Assembly: GCA_904846145.1 (NCBI GenBank)
Contig: CAJGZL010000001.1
Coordinates: forward strand, 2,604,001-2,668,000
Direction of reading: 5' to 3'
DNA from: Psychrobacter immobilis
GTDB taxonomy: Bacteria; Pseudomonadota; Gammaproteobacteria; Pseudomonadales; Moraxellaceae
Length of the DNA: 64,000 bases
The notes under the pieces are model-generated. The model did not search any database. It saw only the letters and a program-made list of their open reading frames with translations, and was not told where the DNA came from. Positions 1 to 8,610 of this stretch are shown here, one piece after another. A program made the translations under genes and the position numbers. Within the stretch, counting starts at the first letter, position 1, and each line of letters opens with the position of its first letter.

Positions 1-856
1 CCATGCCACCGACGGGCTGAAACATCGTTGGCTGATGGACATGGACAGTATAGTCGTTATACAAATTAGCCCACATTCCTGACGCTAGTAGTTTATCCAT
101 TGGAATAGGCGTTGAGGGCTTGGCATCGGGCATAAGACCGCCACCTGGATAGACACTGTAGCCGCGATGCTTGCTGGTTGCGTGGCTTTTGACATAGCGA
201 TAATTATTATCAAGGACGCCCCAGCCTTTTAGACCTTCTAGCAGCTTTTCCTTGTCCTCTTTGTTTACTGTGCTATCAAGACTGCCTTTATTAACCGCTT
301 TAGATAATAGCTCTGAGACATAACCGCGCACATCGTTTTGTACTTCGCCTAAGCGCTGCGGTGCGCCATTAAAATGATTGGTGCGATGTAGGTAGGCGCG
401 ATCATTATTTTGGATAAAGGGCTGCAGCGCAACGTTGAACTTTTTACAATAATGAAAGACAGCATAATGATGAATCGGCAAGCGCCACGGACCGCCATTA
501 AAATAATTACCTTTTTGAAAGTCGCAACTGACCTCCGCGCCGCCCAATTCAGTGTATTTATCTCCGCTATTAAGCGTCCAACTGCGACCGCCACCGCGAT
601 TTTGGTACTCAAGTACCGTGACTTTATAGCCTGCTTTACGTAGCTCGTAAGCTGCTGTAAGACCCGCTAAACCAGCACCCAAAATAACGATACTAGAGCC
701 AGCAGGCGCGCCCTTTAGCTCCATCTGCTGCTTAAAGCTAGACTCGGAGGCGAAACCCAAAGTGGTCATCGCCTGATACATCGCCGTTGCGCCAGCGGTT
801 TTGCCAATCATTGCTAATAGTTGTCTACGCGTTGGTGCTTGAAGTGGGTCAATCAT
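1..856 (-). CDS. Flavin-dependent amine oxidase family protein, Tat-exported (partial)
   Basis: The gene runs off the left edge, so only about 285 N-terminal residues are visible. Residues 9-14 contain a twin-arginine stretch (TRRQLL) followed by a hydrophobic segment, suggesting Tat export. An FAD-binding Rossmann motif follows (GAGLAGLTAAYEL) and then the amine-oxidase second motif (VLEYQNRGGGRSWT). These are typical of flavin monoamine or L-amino-acid oxidases, which oxidise amines in the periplasm. It lies 45 nt downstream of a triheme cytochrome c on the same strand, so a plausible inference is that electrons pass to that cytochrome rather than directly to oxygen. The substrate cannot be told from sequence. 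The start ATG at 856 has an AAGGATAT-like ribosome-binding site. Confidence 0.8.
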   Translation of the reverse strand, partial: MIDPLQAPTRRQLLAMIGKTAGATAMYQAMTTLGFASESSFKQQMELKGAPAGSSIVILGAGLAGLTAAYELRKAGYKVTVLEYQNRGGGRSWTLNSGDKYTELGGAEVSCDFQKGNYFNGGPWRLPIHHYAVFHYCKKFNVALQPFIQNNDRAYLHRTNHFNGAPQRLGEVQNDVRGYVSELLSKAVNKGSLDSTVNKEDKEKLLEGLKGWGVLDNNYRYVKSHATSKHRGYSVYPGGGLMPDAKPSTPIPMDKLLASGMWANLYNDYTVHVHQPTMFQPVGGM

Positions 857-901
857 TATATATCCTTGTTGTAGAGCATTCGTCCATGACTGTATAAGTC
901 G

Positions 902-2257
902 CTATTTCATTATGTTTTTGACATCACTTTCTGTGACAGTACTAGTGGCTAAACCACCAAAATTAACGCGTACATAATTAGCAATACTGGCAATCTGTGC
1001 ATGGGTTAAATCTTTTTCAAAACCTGGCATCTTCGGGGCAGTATTTAACGCGCCTTTTGCGCCAAAGCCAATAACATTCACTAGCGCATCAGGTTTGGCG
1101 CGGCGAATACTGCTAAGCCCTACTATCGAGGCATAACGAGCATCGGGCTGAGCATAGCCGTCGACACCATGACAGCTGGCACAATGCGTGAGATATAGCG
1201 CTTTGGGCGAATTGATACTATTAATACTGGCATTAGTTACAGAGTTAGCTTTGGCCTGTGATATATACTTTTCTTGCTCAATTAAATCGTAAGTAATAGA
1301 GCTACTGATAGAGTTTGGCAAGCGAGCTGTATTTAGAGGTATAAGATAATCATCCGTTTTGATAACAGGCACGACTTTTAGATAAGCCGCCATAGCGCTC
1401 AAATCTGCATCGGTTAAGTAGCGCGTACTATGAGCGACCGCTTCAGCCATCGGTCCACCTGCATAAGCGCGTTTATCAAGTTTTCCAGTACGTAGATAAG
1501 TGACGATATCGTCTTCGCTCCAGCGCCCAATACCCGTATTATTATCAGGAGTGATATTTGGCGCGAACCATTTGCCCAGTGGCGCGCCAGAGAGATAGCG
1601 ATCTTTATCGAGACCCTGAGTCAAATTGCGCGGAGTATGACAAGTCCCACAGTGCTCAGTATTATTGACTAAATATTCTCCGCGTTGCTGCACTGGCGTT
1701 AATCCTGTGCGGTTCTCGGTGGAGGGCAAATTAATAACATTCCAAGCCAACATCAACGTCCGAATATTTAACGGAAACGGTAGCTTAGTGGTTTTTTCAG
1801 GGGGTTCTTCTACGGGCGGCACAGTCTGGAAATAAGCGAGTAGGGCGCTAATGTCGTCATCGCTCATACCATGATAGGAAGGATAGGGCATGGCTGGATA
1901 AATCTGATGCTCAGGCGCGCGACCTTTTTGCAGTGCCTTTTTGAGATCCGCCTCAGTATAATTGCCAATGCCATAGCGCCTTGATGGGCTAATATTAGTC
2001 GAATAGATATTGCCGATAGGGGTTTCAATAGCAACGCCGCCACTATAGTCCTCACGGTGACAGGCCATACAGTCAGCAGTACGCGCCACATAAGCGCCAC
2101 GATTAGCCAAATCACTATTGGCAGGGCTAACATTAGGCAAGCTAATTGGACTAAGAGTGCCGACAGTTGGCTCGCTATCAGCAAATGCAGCAGTAGATAC
2201 TAGACTAAGTAACAATCCTAATACTGATGCTGAAAGTCTTATGGAAGTGGGCTGCAT
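902..2257 (-). CDS. Triheme cytochrome c (alcohol/gluconate dehydrogenase-type electron-transfer subunit)
   Basis: A 451-residue protein with an N-terminal signal peptide (hydrophobic stretch ending in AAFA) and three c-type heme sites: CMACH near residue 63, CGTCH near 203 and CASCH near 358. Three such domains in about 450 residues is the layout of the cytochrome subunits of membrane-bound alcohol, aldehyde and gluconate dehydrogenases, which pass electrons from a periplasmic dehydrogenase to ubiquinone. The downstream neighbour is a Tat-type flavin oxidoreductase, so the two likely form one periplasmic oxidation system. No obvious C-terminal membrane anchor is seen. Confidence 0.85.
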   Translation of the reverse strand: MQPTSIRLSASVLGLLLSLVSTAAFADSEPTVGTLSPISLPNVSPANSDLANRGAYVARTADCMACHREDYSGGVAIETPIGNIYSTNISPSRRYGIGNYTEADLKKALQKGRAPEHQIYPAMPYPSYHGMSDDDISALLAYFQTVPPVEEPPEKTTKLPFPLNIRTLMLAWNVINLPSTENRTGLTPVQQRGEYLVNNTEHCGTCHTPRNLTQGLDKDRYLSGAPLGKWFAPNITPDNNTGIGRWSEDDIVTYLRTGKLDKRAYAGGPMAEAVAHSTRYLTDADLSAMAAYLKVVPVIKTDDYLIPLNTARLPNSISSSITYDLIEQEKYISQAKANSVTNASINSINSPKALYLTHCASCHGVDGYAQPDARYASIVGLSSIRRAKPDALVNVIGFGAKGALNTAPKMPGFEKDLTHAQIASIANYVRVNFGGLATSTVTESDVKNIMK

Positions 2258-2348
2258 AATATCCTTATAAAGCTGGCAGGTTTTACTGATTTTACTACAA
2301 CAAAACGATATTACTTATGTTGGCTTAACTTATTATCATACTCAAAAC

Positions 2349-2963
2349 CTATTGCTTAGTGGCCGCAACTTGAATATTTAAAGTGAGGTTCTTAGTCATA
2401 CCGAACAAAGTATATTTATTAATATTCCATTTGGTTCGGTCAATGGTCGCTGTAAAACCGCCGCCACAGACTTCTTTTTTAACAGTAGGATTTAGGGAGC
2501 ATTCAAACTTATTCGCTCTTAAGCTGATAGGATGAGTTTCACCATGCAAGGTAAGGTTGCCATCGACTTGAGTGGCTTGTGGACTGGTTTTACTATTATT
2601 AAAATACCATTTACTAGACTCAAAACGTGCCAAAGGAAACTGCTGAATATCAAAAAATTCAGGACTTGTTAGTTTAAGATTGAAAGCCTTATTACCTGTA
2701 TCTAAAGATTTGATAGGGATAATAAGCGAGATAGTGCCCACTTTTGAGCTTGGATCATATTGGAGCTGTCCCTTAACGTTATAAAAGCCGCCAGTAGTGC
2801 TAGAGGTTTTGAGGTTATCAAGCGCAAAACGTACATTAGTTTGAGTAGAGTCAATGACGTAACTGGCCGCATAACTGGTAGCAGTGCTACTGACTATGAT
2901 CAGTAATAGCGATAGCCCTTTATAAAAATGTGTTAGGTATTGCCTGAGAAAAAATCTTACCAT
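2349..2963 (-). CDS. YceI family periplasmic protein
   Basis: A 204-residue exported protein. An N-terminal hydrophobic segment ends near residue 33, and the body has the YceI lipocalin-like pattern: it begins with YVIDSTQTNVRFAL and carries DRTKWNINKYTLFG toward the end. YceI proteins bind polyisoprenoid or other hydrophobic ligands and often accompany cytochrome b561 or respiratory genes. Here it lies just upstream of the triheme cytochrome c on the same strand, about 90 nt away, and may be co-transcribed with it. The specific ligand is unknown. Confidence 0.85.
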   Translation of the reverse strand: MVRFFLRQYLTHFYKGLSLLLIIVSSTATSYAASYVIDSTQTNVRFALDNLKTSSTTGGFYNVKGQLQYDPSSKVGTISLIIPIKSLDTGNKAFNLKLTSPEFFDIQQFPLARFESSKWYFNNSKTSPQATQVDGNLTLHGETHPISLRANKFECSLNPTVKKEVCGGGFTATIDRTKWNINKYTLFGMTKNLTLNIQVAATKQ

Positions 2964-3227
2964 AACGACATTCCATTGTTAGATTCTAATACATAAAGAG
3001 CTTACTAATTTAAGTTAGATTAAATATTTTTAATTAGCTTATATTTATTTTATACCCTATTTTTCAATAATTTAGTAGATGTTTTTAGGAGTGTAGTGAT
3101 AGTAATGACAATGGTCGAAGTTACTCAAAGGTCTCTAGCAAATCTTAATGACCTCTTCTTTAGCATAATCAACAGCGTGTTAAGAAAGCGTTAAGATAAA
3201 GGGCAGGTTTTAGGGTTAAAGTGTGCC

Positions 3228-3926
3228 CTAAACCGCTACCCCAAATAAGCGCCCAATCAACGACGTTGCTAGCATGGCAAACGCGCCCCAAACCACTACT
3301 CGAGTGGTAGCAGGAATAATAGGCGCGTCGCCCAAGCGTGCGGACACTAACCCAAGCAAAGTCAAACCTATCAGGGTTACAGCCGCTAATGACCACACTA
3401 GCGTTGACTCAGGCAAGATCATAATGCCAATAATAGGTAATAGGGCACCAGCAATGAACGATAACCCTGAGGCGATTGACGCATGAATCGGCTTTGCTTG
3501 GCTAAGATCAGTCAGGCCTATTTCATCACGAGCATGAGCTTCAAGCGCATCGTGCTCGGTTAATGCTACCGCGACCTGATGCGCCAAAGTGTGATCAAGT
3601 CCACGTGTCTCATATATTTTCGTCAGCTCAATAAGCTCGCGTTCAGCATTATGAGTTAACTCATGGAGCTCCTTCCTCAGATCCGCTTTTTCAGTATCCG
3701 CTTGTGAAGATACTGAGATATATTCACCAGCCGCCATCGACAAGGCACCTGCTGTCAATGCTGCCACTCCCGTTAATAGTAACGTTTGGTGACTTGGATT
3801 TGCCGCAGCCACGCCGACTAATAAACTGGCGGTTGAAATCAAACCATCATTTGCTCCCAGTACTGCTGCCCGCAACCAATGATTGCGGTTGCTCAGATGT
3901 AGCTCGTCATGAATAGAGTGATGCAT
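3228..3926 (-). CDS. VIT1/CCC1-family iron/manganese transporter, copy 1
   Basis: A 232-residue membrane protein of the VIT1/CCC1 family, which exports Fe2+ or Mn2+. The start was set at the ATG at 3926 because a GGGGAT site lies just before it and because the homologue at 53835 starts at the same MHH residues; an upstream start at 3959 is less likely. Family motifs seen: VLGANDGLISTASLLVGVAAA, then AGEYISVSSQADTEKADL, then a cytoplasmic charged helix rich in Glu and His, and two further hydrophobic segments. It is the last gene of a five-gene module whose second copy lies at 50.9-54.5 kb. Iron handling fits the neighbouring ferric-reductase-like protein. Confidence 0.88.
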   Translation of the reverse strand: MHHSIHDELHLSNRNHWLRAAVLGANDGLISTASLLVGVAAANPSHQTLLLTGVAALTAGALSMAAGEYISVSSQADTEKADLRKELHELTHNAERELIELTKIYETRGLDHTLAHQVAVALTEHDALEAHARDEIGLTDLSQAKPIHASIASGLSFIAGALLPIIGIMILPESTLVWSLAAVTLIGLTLLGLVSARLGDAPIIPATTRVVVWGAFAMLATSLIGRLFGVAV

Positions 3927-3992
3927 AGATATCCCCAAACACTGTAAATATGAAGTCAATTATGACATTGTAGCTTATAACTTCATCTCGGA

Positions 3993-4676
3993 TCATCTGA
4001 GTTGTCTTAATGCCAATAGTCGATAGCTTATCAGTAAAAACACCACCGTCTGACTGCCTGCATAAAATAATAATAATGGCAGTGCTCGACTGTCAGACCC
4101 CACCATAAACACATGAATACTGATCAGCATGTAAGCCATAAAGGTCAAAAAGTGTAGCCATCGCCAGGCCGATTGGCCAAGGTATTGCTTAATATAAAAG
4201 CTAAAAGCGCAGATAAATAACAGCCAAAACCCTAGCTGTCCTAATGCAACACCCACACGATCTGTCTGAAAACCAAAGGGCAGTAATATCTGCCATAAAT
4301 TAAGGTTTAGATAATTATCTGCTAACAATATACCAGCATGAAAGGCGGCAAAGCCCACTGCAATTAGACTTAAATATTGATGCAGTGCAAATACCCGAGC
4401 ACTATTAAAAGTTTTGCCTAAACGGGTACTTAGCAATAAGCCAAAAACCATCGCTAACCAGAATAAGCTATAGGAGACAATTCCACTGGCTCGCGATAAA
4501 TACCAAAAATGCTTATCAGTGGCGCTCAGTAATTGAATAGTGGCATCTCCCCATATTAAAAGGGCATAGCTACCAGCCGAAATGCCAATGCCCAAAATTA
4601 ATATAATCCATAAGACTCTAGCTACTGCTGTCAATTTAGAGTCATTATGACTACTAATAAGATGATTCGTTTGCAT
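3993..4676 (-). CDS. Ferric-reductase-like transmembrane protein, copy 1
   Basis: A 227-residue integral membrane protein with about six hydrophobic segments. The region around YLSRASGIVSYSLFWLA, the HQYLSLIAVGFAAFHAGILL segment and a later WRWLHFLTFMAYMLISIHVF segment carry paired histidines placed as in ferric-reductase-like (NOX/FRE/MsrQ) heme-binding domains. It has no NAD or FAD domain, so it would receive electrons from a partner. It lies directly downstream of apbE, which suggests a flavinylated partner. A close homologue occupies 53015-53698. Confidence 0.82.
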   Translation of the reverse strand: MQTNHLISSHNDSKLTAVARVLWIILILGIGISAGSYALLIWGDATIQLLSATDKHFWYLSRASGIVSYSLFWLAMVFGLLLSTRLGKTFNSARVFALHQYLSLIAVGFAAFHAGILLADNYLNLNLWQILLPFGFQTDRVGVALGQLGFWLLFICAFSFYIKQYLGQSAWRWLHFLTFMAYMLISIHVFMVGSDSRALPLLLFYAGSQTVVFLLISYRLLALRQLR

Positions 4677-4762
4677 AGCTATGCTCCTATGGATATATAC
4701 CTAACGACTTTTTAATGAATGGCTTTTTGATGTACAGCTCTTCAAAAATCTATCTTCATCAT

Positions 4763-5911
4763 TTAAATCGCTATTGATTCTGAATGAACTAAATTTGAAG
4801 AAATGGCGTGGGAGGTCAGTACTTGGTTATCCGTAGCAATCAAAAGTGCCGCAATATGATTTTTGTTAAGCCATGCCATTGCCTCATTAACGCCAAGTAG
4901 CACACAGTATTTAGCGTACACCTCCGCCATTAGGGTATCGTCAGCGAGTACAGTTGCGGTTAGGACATCACTGCTTACTGGACGAGAATAATGAGGATGG
5001 ATTAAATGATGTTGCCATTGGCCCTTATGCCACCAGCGCCGATAGTCTTGACCTGAGGTTGCGACGCCGCCAGATTTGATAGCAAGGATTGCGACGTCTT
5101 CCTGATCTTGAATTGGCTCGCCATTCATAAGATGCGGTTTGGCGACAGCAACTCCCCAAACGATAGGCTTATCTATGTCTTGATCGCTTGGGACACCAAT
5201 CGCTATATCACCACCCATATCTACTAAACAGGGAAAATGCCAGTTATGCAGTTGGCTAATTTGCTCAGCCAATTGCATAGCGCACCAGCCTTTGACATAA
5301 CCATTTAAGTCTAGCGCCATACCCGTTGGTAGATAAATTTGCTGTTGCCCATTATCTAATAAGCGCATCTGGATACGTTCTGCGTGCTGATTAGCGTGGT
5401 TTAATTGAGTATCATTCGTTACAGGCGTATCTTGTAGACTTGCCCCCGTAATAGCGGTTGAAGCAGTATTGGTAGTGCTAATGGGCAGGGATGATATAGC
5501 GTGTTTTGGCAGCGCTTCAAATGACTGTTTATAGCCCGCTACCCACATAGATTTTAGTAAAGTTGGGGTTACTAAGCCTTGAGTTTTTGGCACAAAATAA
5601 ATGGCACGCTGCAACATCGCAAATAATTCTGCGCTCACATTAGTCCATTGGCCAGTATTACTATTGAGGGTCATCAGCTCGCTAGTGTCATCAAAACGAC
5701 TAAAGATGTGCTCCCAGTAGACGAGTTGCTGCTGAATATCATCTGCCAATAAAGCGACTTGCTGGTCTATAGACGCTTGCGAGTATGGCGTGCTCAGCCT
5801 TTCTGTATTTAGCCTTGCAGTATTTAAGCTGATTTGAATGTGACAACCCATCGCGTACAACTTAATCGTTGCCAGTTGTGGTGCATTTTCATGAGATACG
5901 TTATTTATCAT
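4763..5911 (-). CDS. apbE: FAD:protein FMN transferase (ApbE family), copy 1
   Basis: A 382-residue ApbE-family protein, predicted to attach FMN covalently to a threonine of an extracytoplasmic target using FAD. Recognisable motifs are LDLNGYVKGWCAMQL, VDMGGDIAIG, ATSGQDYRRWWHKG, HHLIHPHYSRPV and the C-terminal block beginning ATVLADDT. No clear signal peptide is seen at the chosen start, so its location is uncertain. A low-complexity insertion of about 40 residues (near residues 140-180) is less conserved in the homologue at 51842. The gene sits between a small one-TM protein and a ferric-reductase-like protein, a context expected for a flavin-based transmembrane electron relay. Confidence 0.87.
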   Translation of the reverse strand: MINNVSHENAPQLATIKLYAMGCHIQISLNTARLNTERLSTPYSQASIDQQVALLADDIQQQLVYWEHIFSRFDDTSELMTLNSNTGQWTNVSAELFAMLQRAIYFVPKTQGLVTPTLLKSMWVAGYKQSFEALPKHAISSLPISTTNTASTAITGASLQDTPVTNDTQLNHANQHAERIQMRLLDNGQQQIYLPTGMALDLNGYVKGWCAMQLAEQISQLHNWHFPCLVDMGGDIAIGVPSDQDIDKPIVWGVAVAKPHLMNGEPIQDQEDVAILAIKSGGVATSGQDYRRWWHKGQWQHHLIHPHYSRPVSSDVLTATVLADDTLMAEVYAKYCVLLGVNEAMAWLNKNHIAALLIATDNQVLTSHAISSNLVHSESIAI

Positions 5912-5969
5912 TAGCGGGCTCCACTTTTTGCGATAGGGTATTAACGTAATAACTGCTGGCCTTTTCTAT

Positions 5970-6284
5970 TTATTGAGAGGAACGGGTACGAGCGACGACG
6001 GTTATTGCCTCGACAGGCTGGATTTCATTGACTTGTCGCAGCTGGCTAATATCTACGACTGGCATTGGCTCAGCAGCCTTCTCGTTATTCTTAGAAACAG
6101 AAGCATTGAATAGGGCAGTATCTATAGGTTGGCTAGCGGTTTCTTGATTGAGTAGCACTAACCATCCTGCCATAGTGCCTACGATTGAAACCATCATAAT
6201 GCTGCTTTTGAGTGCCGCAAAAGGGTCTGCTTTTTTAACCTTTTTGTCAGCCGTTTGGGACGAATTTAATTTAGTATTAGTCAT
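5970..6284 (-). CDS. Small single-pass membrane protein with conserved C-terminal tail, copy 1
   Basis: A 104-residue protein of unknown function. The start is ATG 6284, one base after the stop of the upstream gene, with AAGGA inside the upstream gene end; a longer start at 6308 is less likely, since the homologue at 51441 starts at the same MTNT. It has a Lys-rich N-terminus, then ADPFAALKSS, one membrane helix (about residues 26-48), a short variable linker, and a C-terminal tail (QLRQVNE, then PVEAITVVARTRSSQ at the very end) that is nearly identical in both copies. It does not contain the usual ApbE flavinylation motif. Translational coupling links it to the PepSY-like gene upstream. Confidence 0.7.
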   Translation of the reverse strand: MTNTKLNSSQTADKKVKKADPFAALKSSIMMVSIVGTMAGWLVLLNQETASQPIDTALFNASVSKNNEKAAEPMPVVDISQLRQVNEIQPVEAITVVARTRSSQ

Positions 6285-6285
6285 C

Positions 6286-6846
6286 TTAGCTATCCTTATC
6301 ATCGTCATACTGCTCGTAACTCGTTGTGATTAAACGTTCATTGTTTTTATAGTACTCATCGTCTTCATAATCATCGTCATCGTGTTTTTTATTGCCGTGT
6401 TTCTCACTCTTATAATGGTCGTCATCGTCTTCATAATCATCATTATGACCATCTTCATAGTTGTCATCAAAGTCATCAGCACGATAGTTATCGGTAGCCA
6501 CTGGATTAAGGACAACTCCTAGATTGGCATCAATGTAAGCCGTGCCGCTATCCAATAGCACCTCATAAGCAACTGTACCGTTATAGTTGATAAGCTCAGG
6601 CGTCGCTTGTAGTTGCGCACTAGGCATGTCTTGCTTGGCCAATGCTATCGCTTGCGCAGAAGTCAGCGCAGCAATAGAAGATACATTAGTATTTTGATCA
6701 ACAAGGCTAGGTGCTGATAACGTCGGCTCTGATAAGAGATCAATAGATTCAGACGACTGGATTGCCAAGGCAATGACACCGCCAAAAAATACCAACGAGG
6801 TAGCACCGACTGTTAATAACAAGGGTCTTAATAAAGGCAGGCTCAT
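6286..6846 (-). CDS. PepSY-like membrane-anchored protein with acidic His/Asp-rich tail, copy 1
   Basis: A 186-residue protein. An N-terminal signal anchor (MSLPLLRPLLLTVGATSLVF) is nearly identical in the second copy. A PepSY-like stretch follows (SAQAIALAKQDMPSAQLQ, then NGTVAYEVLLDSGTAYID), and the last 60 or so residues are extremely rich in Asp, Glu, His, Lys and Tyr. PepSY domains occur in inhibitory or metal-reduction contexts. The acidic tail could bind divalent metal, but that is inference. It heads the five-gene module, and the 48-bp block before it is shared with copy 2. Confidence 0.72.
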   Translation of the reverse strand: MSLPLLRPLLLTVGATSLVFFGGVIALAIQSSESIDLLSEPTLSAPSLVDQNTNVSSIAALTSAQAIALAKQDMPSAQLQATPELINYNGTVAYEVLLDSGTAYIDANLGVVLNPVATDNYRADDFDDNYEDGHNDDYEDDDDHYKSEKHGNKKHDDDDYEDDEYYKNNERLITTSYEQYDDDKDS

Positions 6847-6869
6847 AGTATGTACTCCGCATTATTTGG

Positions 6870-6917
6870 TTAGGGAATACAAGTAGCATACGCTATGAAT
6901 ATTAGCTTAGACTTAGG
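6870..6917 (-). promoter_or_regulatory. Promoter block with PmrA/QseB-like direct repeat, module copy 1
   Basis: Read on the minus strand, this 48-bp block matches the block at 50820-50867 at most positions and sits 23 nt before the PepSY-like start, the same distance as in copy 2. It begins CCTAAG, five bases, GCTAAT, an 11-bp periodic direct repeat similar to the known PmrA box (YTTAAK, N5, YTTAAK). A TATGCT hexamer 10 bases further on could be the -10 box. Confidence 0.55.
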
Positions 6918-7087
6918 ATGTGGCGGTATATCAATATATTATTGATTATGATAAGTTCAGAGGCTTTGGTAATATTCATATCTATCTAGGCGGTATGAGT
7001 GCTTGGCAAAAGCTACAGGATTAATGAGGCAAGTTAATGAGTTGAGACTTTGACTCGTACAATAATGTTGTGACTTAAAGGCGTTCA

Positions 7088-7118
7088 AAAGGCTTACCTT
7101 AATTGGTAGGCTTTTTTT
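7088..7118 (+). terminator. Terminator-like hairpin in the 6847-7260 gap
   Basis: An 11-bp stem with two G-T pairs, a 6-base loop (TTAATT) and a T-run on the plus strand. No plus-strand gene ends just before it, so it may be a relic, or an attenuator for the hemerythrin gene. The rest of the 6847-7260 gap holds the promoter block at 6870-6917 and an AT-rich dyad at 7133-7173 (9-bp arms TATTCATAA and TTATGAATA), whose role is unknown. Confidence 0.5.
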
Positions 7119-7260
7119 ATATCATCGCACTATATTCATAATTTTAAATAATTATCATTCGTATTTATGAATAATAGGAGTAGACTGGCGCTATAGTGTT
7201 TTATTCAGTGACTATAATGCCAATAACATTAATAACATTAATAACTTTGGGAGCTTATTT

Positions 7261-7740
7261 ATGAAACGTGCCAAACAACTACAGCCCTTATCACGCCAGC
7301 ATCATCTTGGTTTGCATGTCGGGCGTCATGGCAAAGAGTGCGCTGATAATCCAGAGCAAATCGCTGAACACTGGCAAGCGCTATCGTCTTATATGGGTGA
7401 TATGCAGGATCACTTTAGACTCGAAGATGACTTAATTGTTGAGGGCTTGCAGCCTTATCGCAAGGAAGAACCCGAGGTCGCCGCTGTGCTTGGTAAACTG
7501 GAGGAGCAGCATAAAGAGCTGCGTGAGCTTACCGCCGATATGAAAGCTTCTTTAAAAACAGCATCGAGCTTGCCTAGCGTCGAACAGGTTAGAGCGCTGG
7601 CAGGCTTATTATATGATCATGTCCGTTTTGAGGAGCGCGAGCTGTTCCCCGTTACCGAAAAGTATCTGACAGAGTCTGAGCTTGACGCTATTTATAAAGC
7701 TAGTCCAGATGACATTAAGCATTTAGATGAGCTGCGTTAA
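7261..7740 (+). CDS. Hemerythrin-domain (HHE) protein
   Basis: A 159-residue hemerythrin-like protein. The di-iron ligand pattern is visible as LSRQHHLGLHVGRHG near the N-terminus, QDHFRLEDDLI in the middle, EEQHKELRE, and DHVRFEERELFP toward the end. Such proteins bind O2 or NO, or help repair iron centres. It precedes a DUF1971 gene by 63 nt and stands at the edge of a nitrate/NO block (nnrS, nsrR-like, hmp), so an NO or nitrosative-stress role is a reasonable inference. Confidence 0.85.
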   Translation: MKRAKQLQPLSRQHHLGLHVGRHGKECADNPEQIAEHWQALSSYMGDMQDHFRLEDDLIVEGLQPYRKEEPEVAAVLGKLEEQHKELRELTADMKASLKTASSLPSVEQVRALAGLLYDHVRFEERELFPVTEKYLTESELDAIYKASPDDIKHLDELR

Positions 7741-7803
7741 CTATAAAGCTGTTAGTTATTAAATAGAGTAATCAAAATAAAATGTAATCAGTAAGGAGTC
7801 ACT

Positions 7804-8199
7804 ATGAATCGTCAAGTTATTCCAAGTCACTGGAAAATAAAACGTTCTACGCATTTTTTCACTAAAGATAAAGTCCCTAAAGCTCTGCTGACTCATCATA
7901 ATACCGCTAAAGGTGTCTTTGGCCAAATTTGCGTCATGCAAGGGGTGGTTACTTTTTACGGCTTTGCCAATGAGGCGGCAACTGATCCTGAACAAACTAT
8001 CGTGATTGAGGCAGGACAATTTGCGGTTAGTCCACCAGAATACTGGCATCGTGTAGAGCTCAGTGATGATGCGCAGTTTAATATTAACTTTTGGACAGAA
8101 GGCGGCAATGAGAGCAAAAACGAGGGCAAGTCACTGTTTAACAGCTCAACTATCCATAGTAAGCCGATTGAAAAGCTGTTCGATAAGCCAGAAGAGTAG
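7804..8199 (+). CDS. DUF1971 (YeaR/TehB-like cupin) protein
   Basis: A 131-residue small cupin-like protein resembling the DUF1971 family, which includes E. coli YeaR, a protein induced by nitrate and NO. Seen: the opening SHWKIKRSTHFFTKDKVPKA, a central GVFGQICVMQGVVTFYGF strand, and FAVSPPEYWHRVELSDDAQF with the His-containing barrel end. It starts at ATG 7804 with AAGGAG upstream, ends at an intrinsic terminator, and is likely co-transcribed with the hemerythrin gene. Biochemical function is not established. Confidence 0.78.
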   Translation: MNRQVIPSHWKIKRSTHFFTKDKVPKALLTHHNTAKGVFGQICVMQGVVTFYGFANEAATDPEQTIVIEAGQFAVSPPEYWHRVELSDDAQFNINFWTEGGNESKNEGKSLFNSSTIHSKPIEKLFDKPEE

Positions 8200-8217
8200 T
8201 AATAACTCAAGTTGTAA

Positions 8218-8245
8218 AAATACCCGCATCTCGCGGGTATTTTGG
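8218..8245 (+). terminator. Intrinsic terminator after the DUF1971 gene
   Basis: Stem ATACCCGC/GCGGGTAT with a 5-base loop followed by TTT, 19 bases after the stop codon. Confidence 0.85.
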
Positions 8246-8289
8246 TATTTGCAATAATATATATAATTGAATAAAAGGAATATCATCGC

Positions 8290-8365
8290 GTATTACTGGT
8301 ATAACTTTTTCTTGCTTGCTGTGAGCACGCTGACAGAGTCTGCAAAAAACTTATACCAGTAATAC
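8290..8365. repeat. 76-bp palindromic element (MITE-like)
   Basis: Perfect 15-bp inverted arms (GTATTACTGGTATAA at 8290-8304 and its complement at 8351-8365) enclose a 46-bp interior. ATCGC occurs directly before the left arm (8285-8289) and one base after the right arm (8367-8371), a possible imperfect target duplication. It lies in the gene-free stretch 8200-8610. Confidence 0.5.
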
Positions 8366-8498
8366 TATCGCACTTTTAAAGTATTTTAACCATAAAGTGC
8401 CTAATAACCATTTCTATAGCATCGCTCGACTTAGACTATCTCTAGCAGACATTATGTATTATAATAAACATTCATTTTAAATATATCTTTATTGATTA

Positions 8499-8533
8499 TT
8501 TTAAAGCAGTGTCTTCAAAATAATGCTTTAAAA
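8499..8533. promoter_or_regulatory. Inverted repeat upstream of nnrS
   Basis: Perfect 10-bp arms (TTTTAAAGCA and TGCTTTAAAA) around a 15-bp spacer, about 80-110 bp before the nnrS start. It could be an operator or an RNA hairpin; it does not match the FNR consensus. Confidence 0.3.
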
Positions 8534-8610
8534 ATAGTTTTATCCAAAGTGTCTTTTGCTAGTGTTTAGTAATACCATCTTCCGATTTGCCCTGCTATAA
8601 GGTGCTTAAC

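Noticed and set aside
3927..3959. Upstream start for the first VIT1-type gene
   Set aside because: The internal ATG at 3926 has a better site and matches the start of the paralogue.
6330..6515. Met/Ile/Thr-rich frame inside the acidic PepSY-like gene
   Set aside because: Low-complexity shadow of the Asp codon repeats in another frame.
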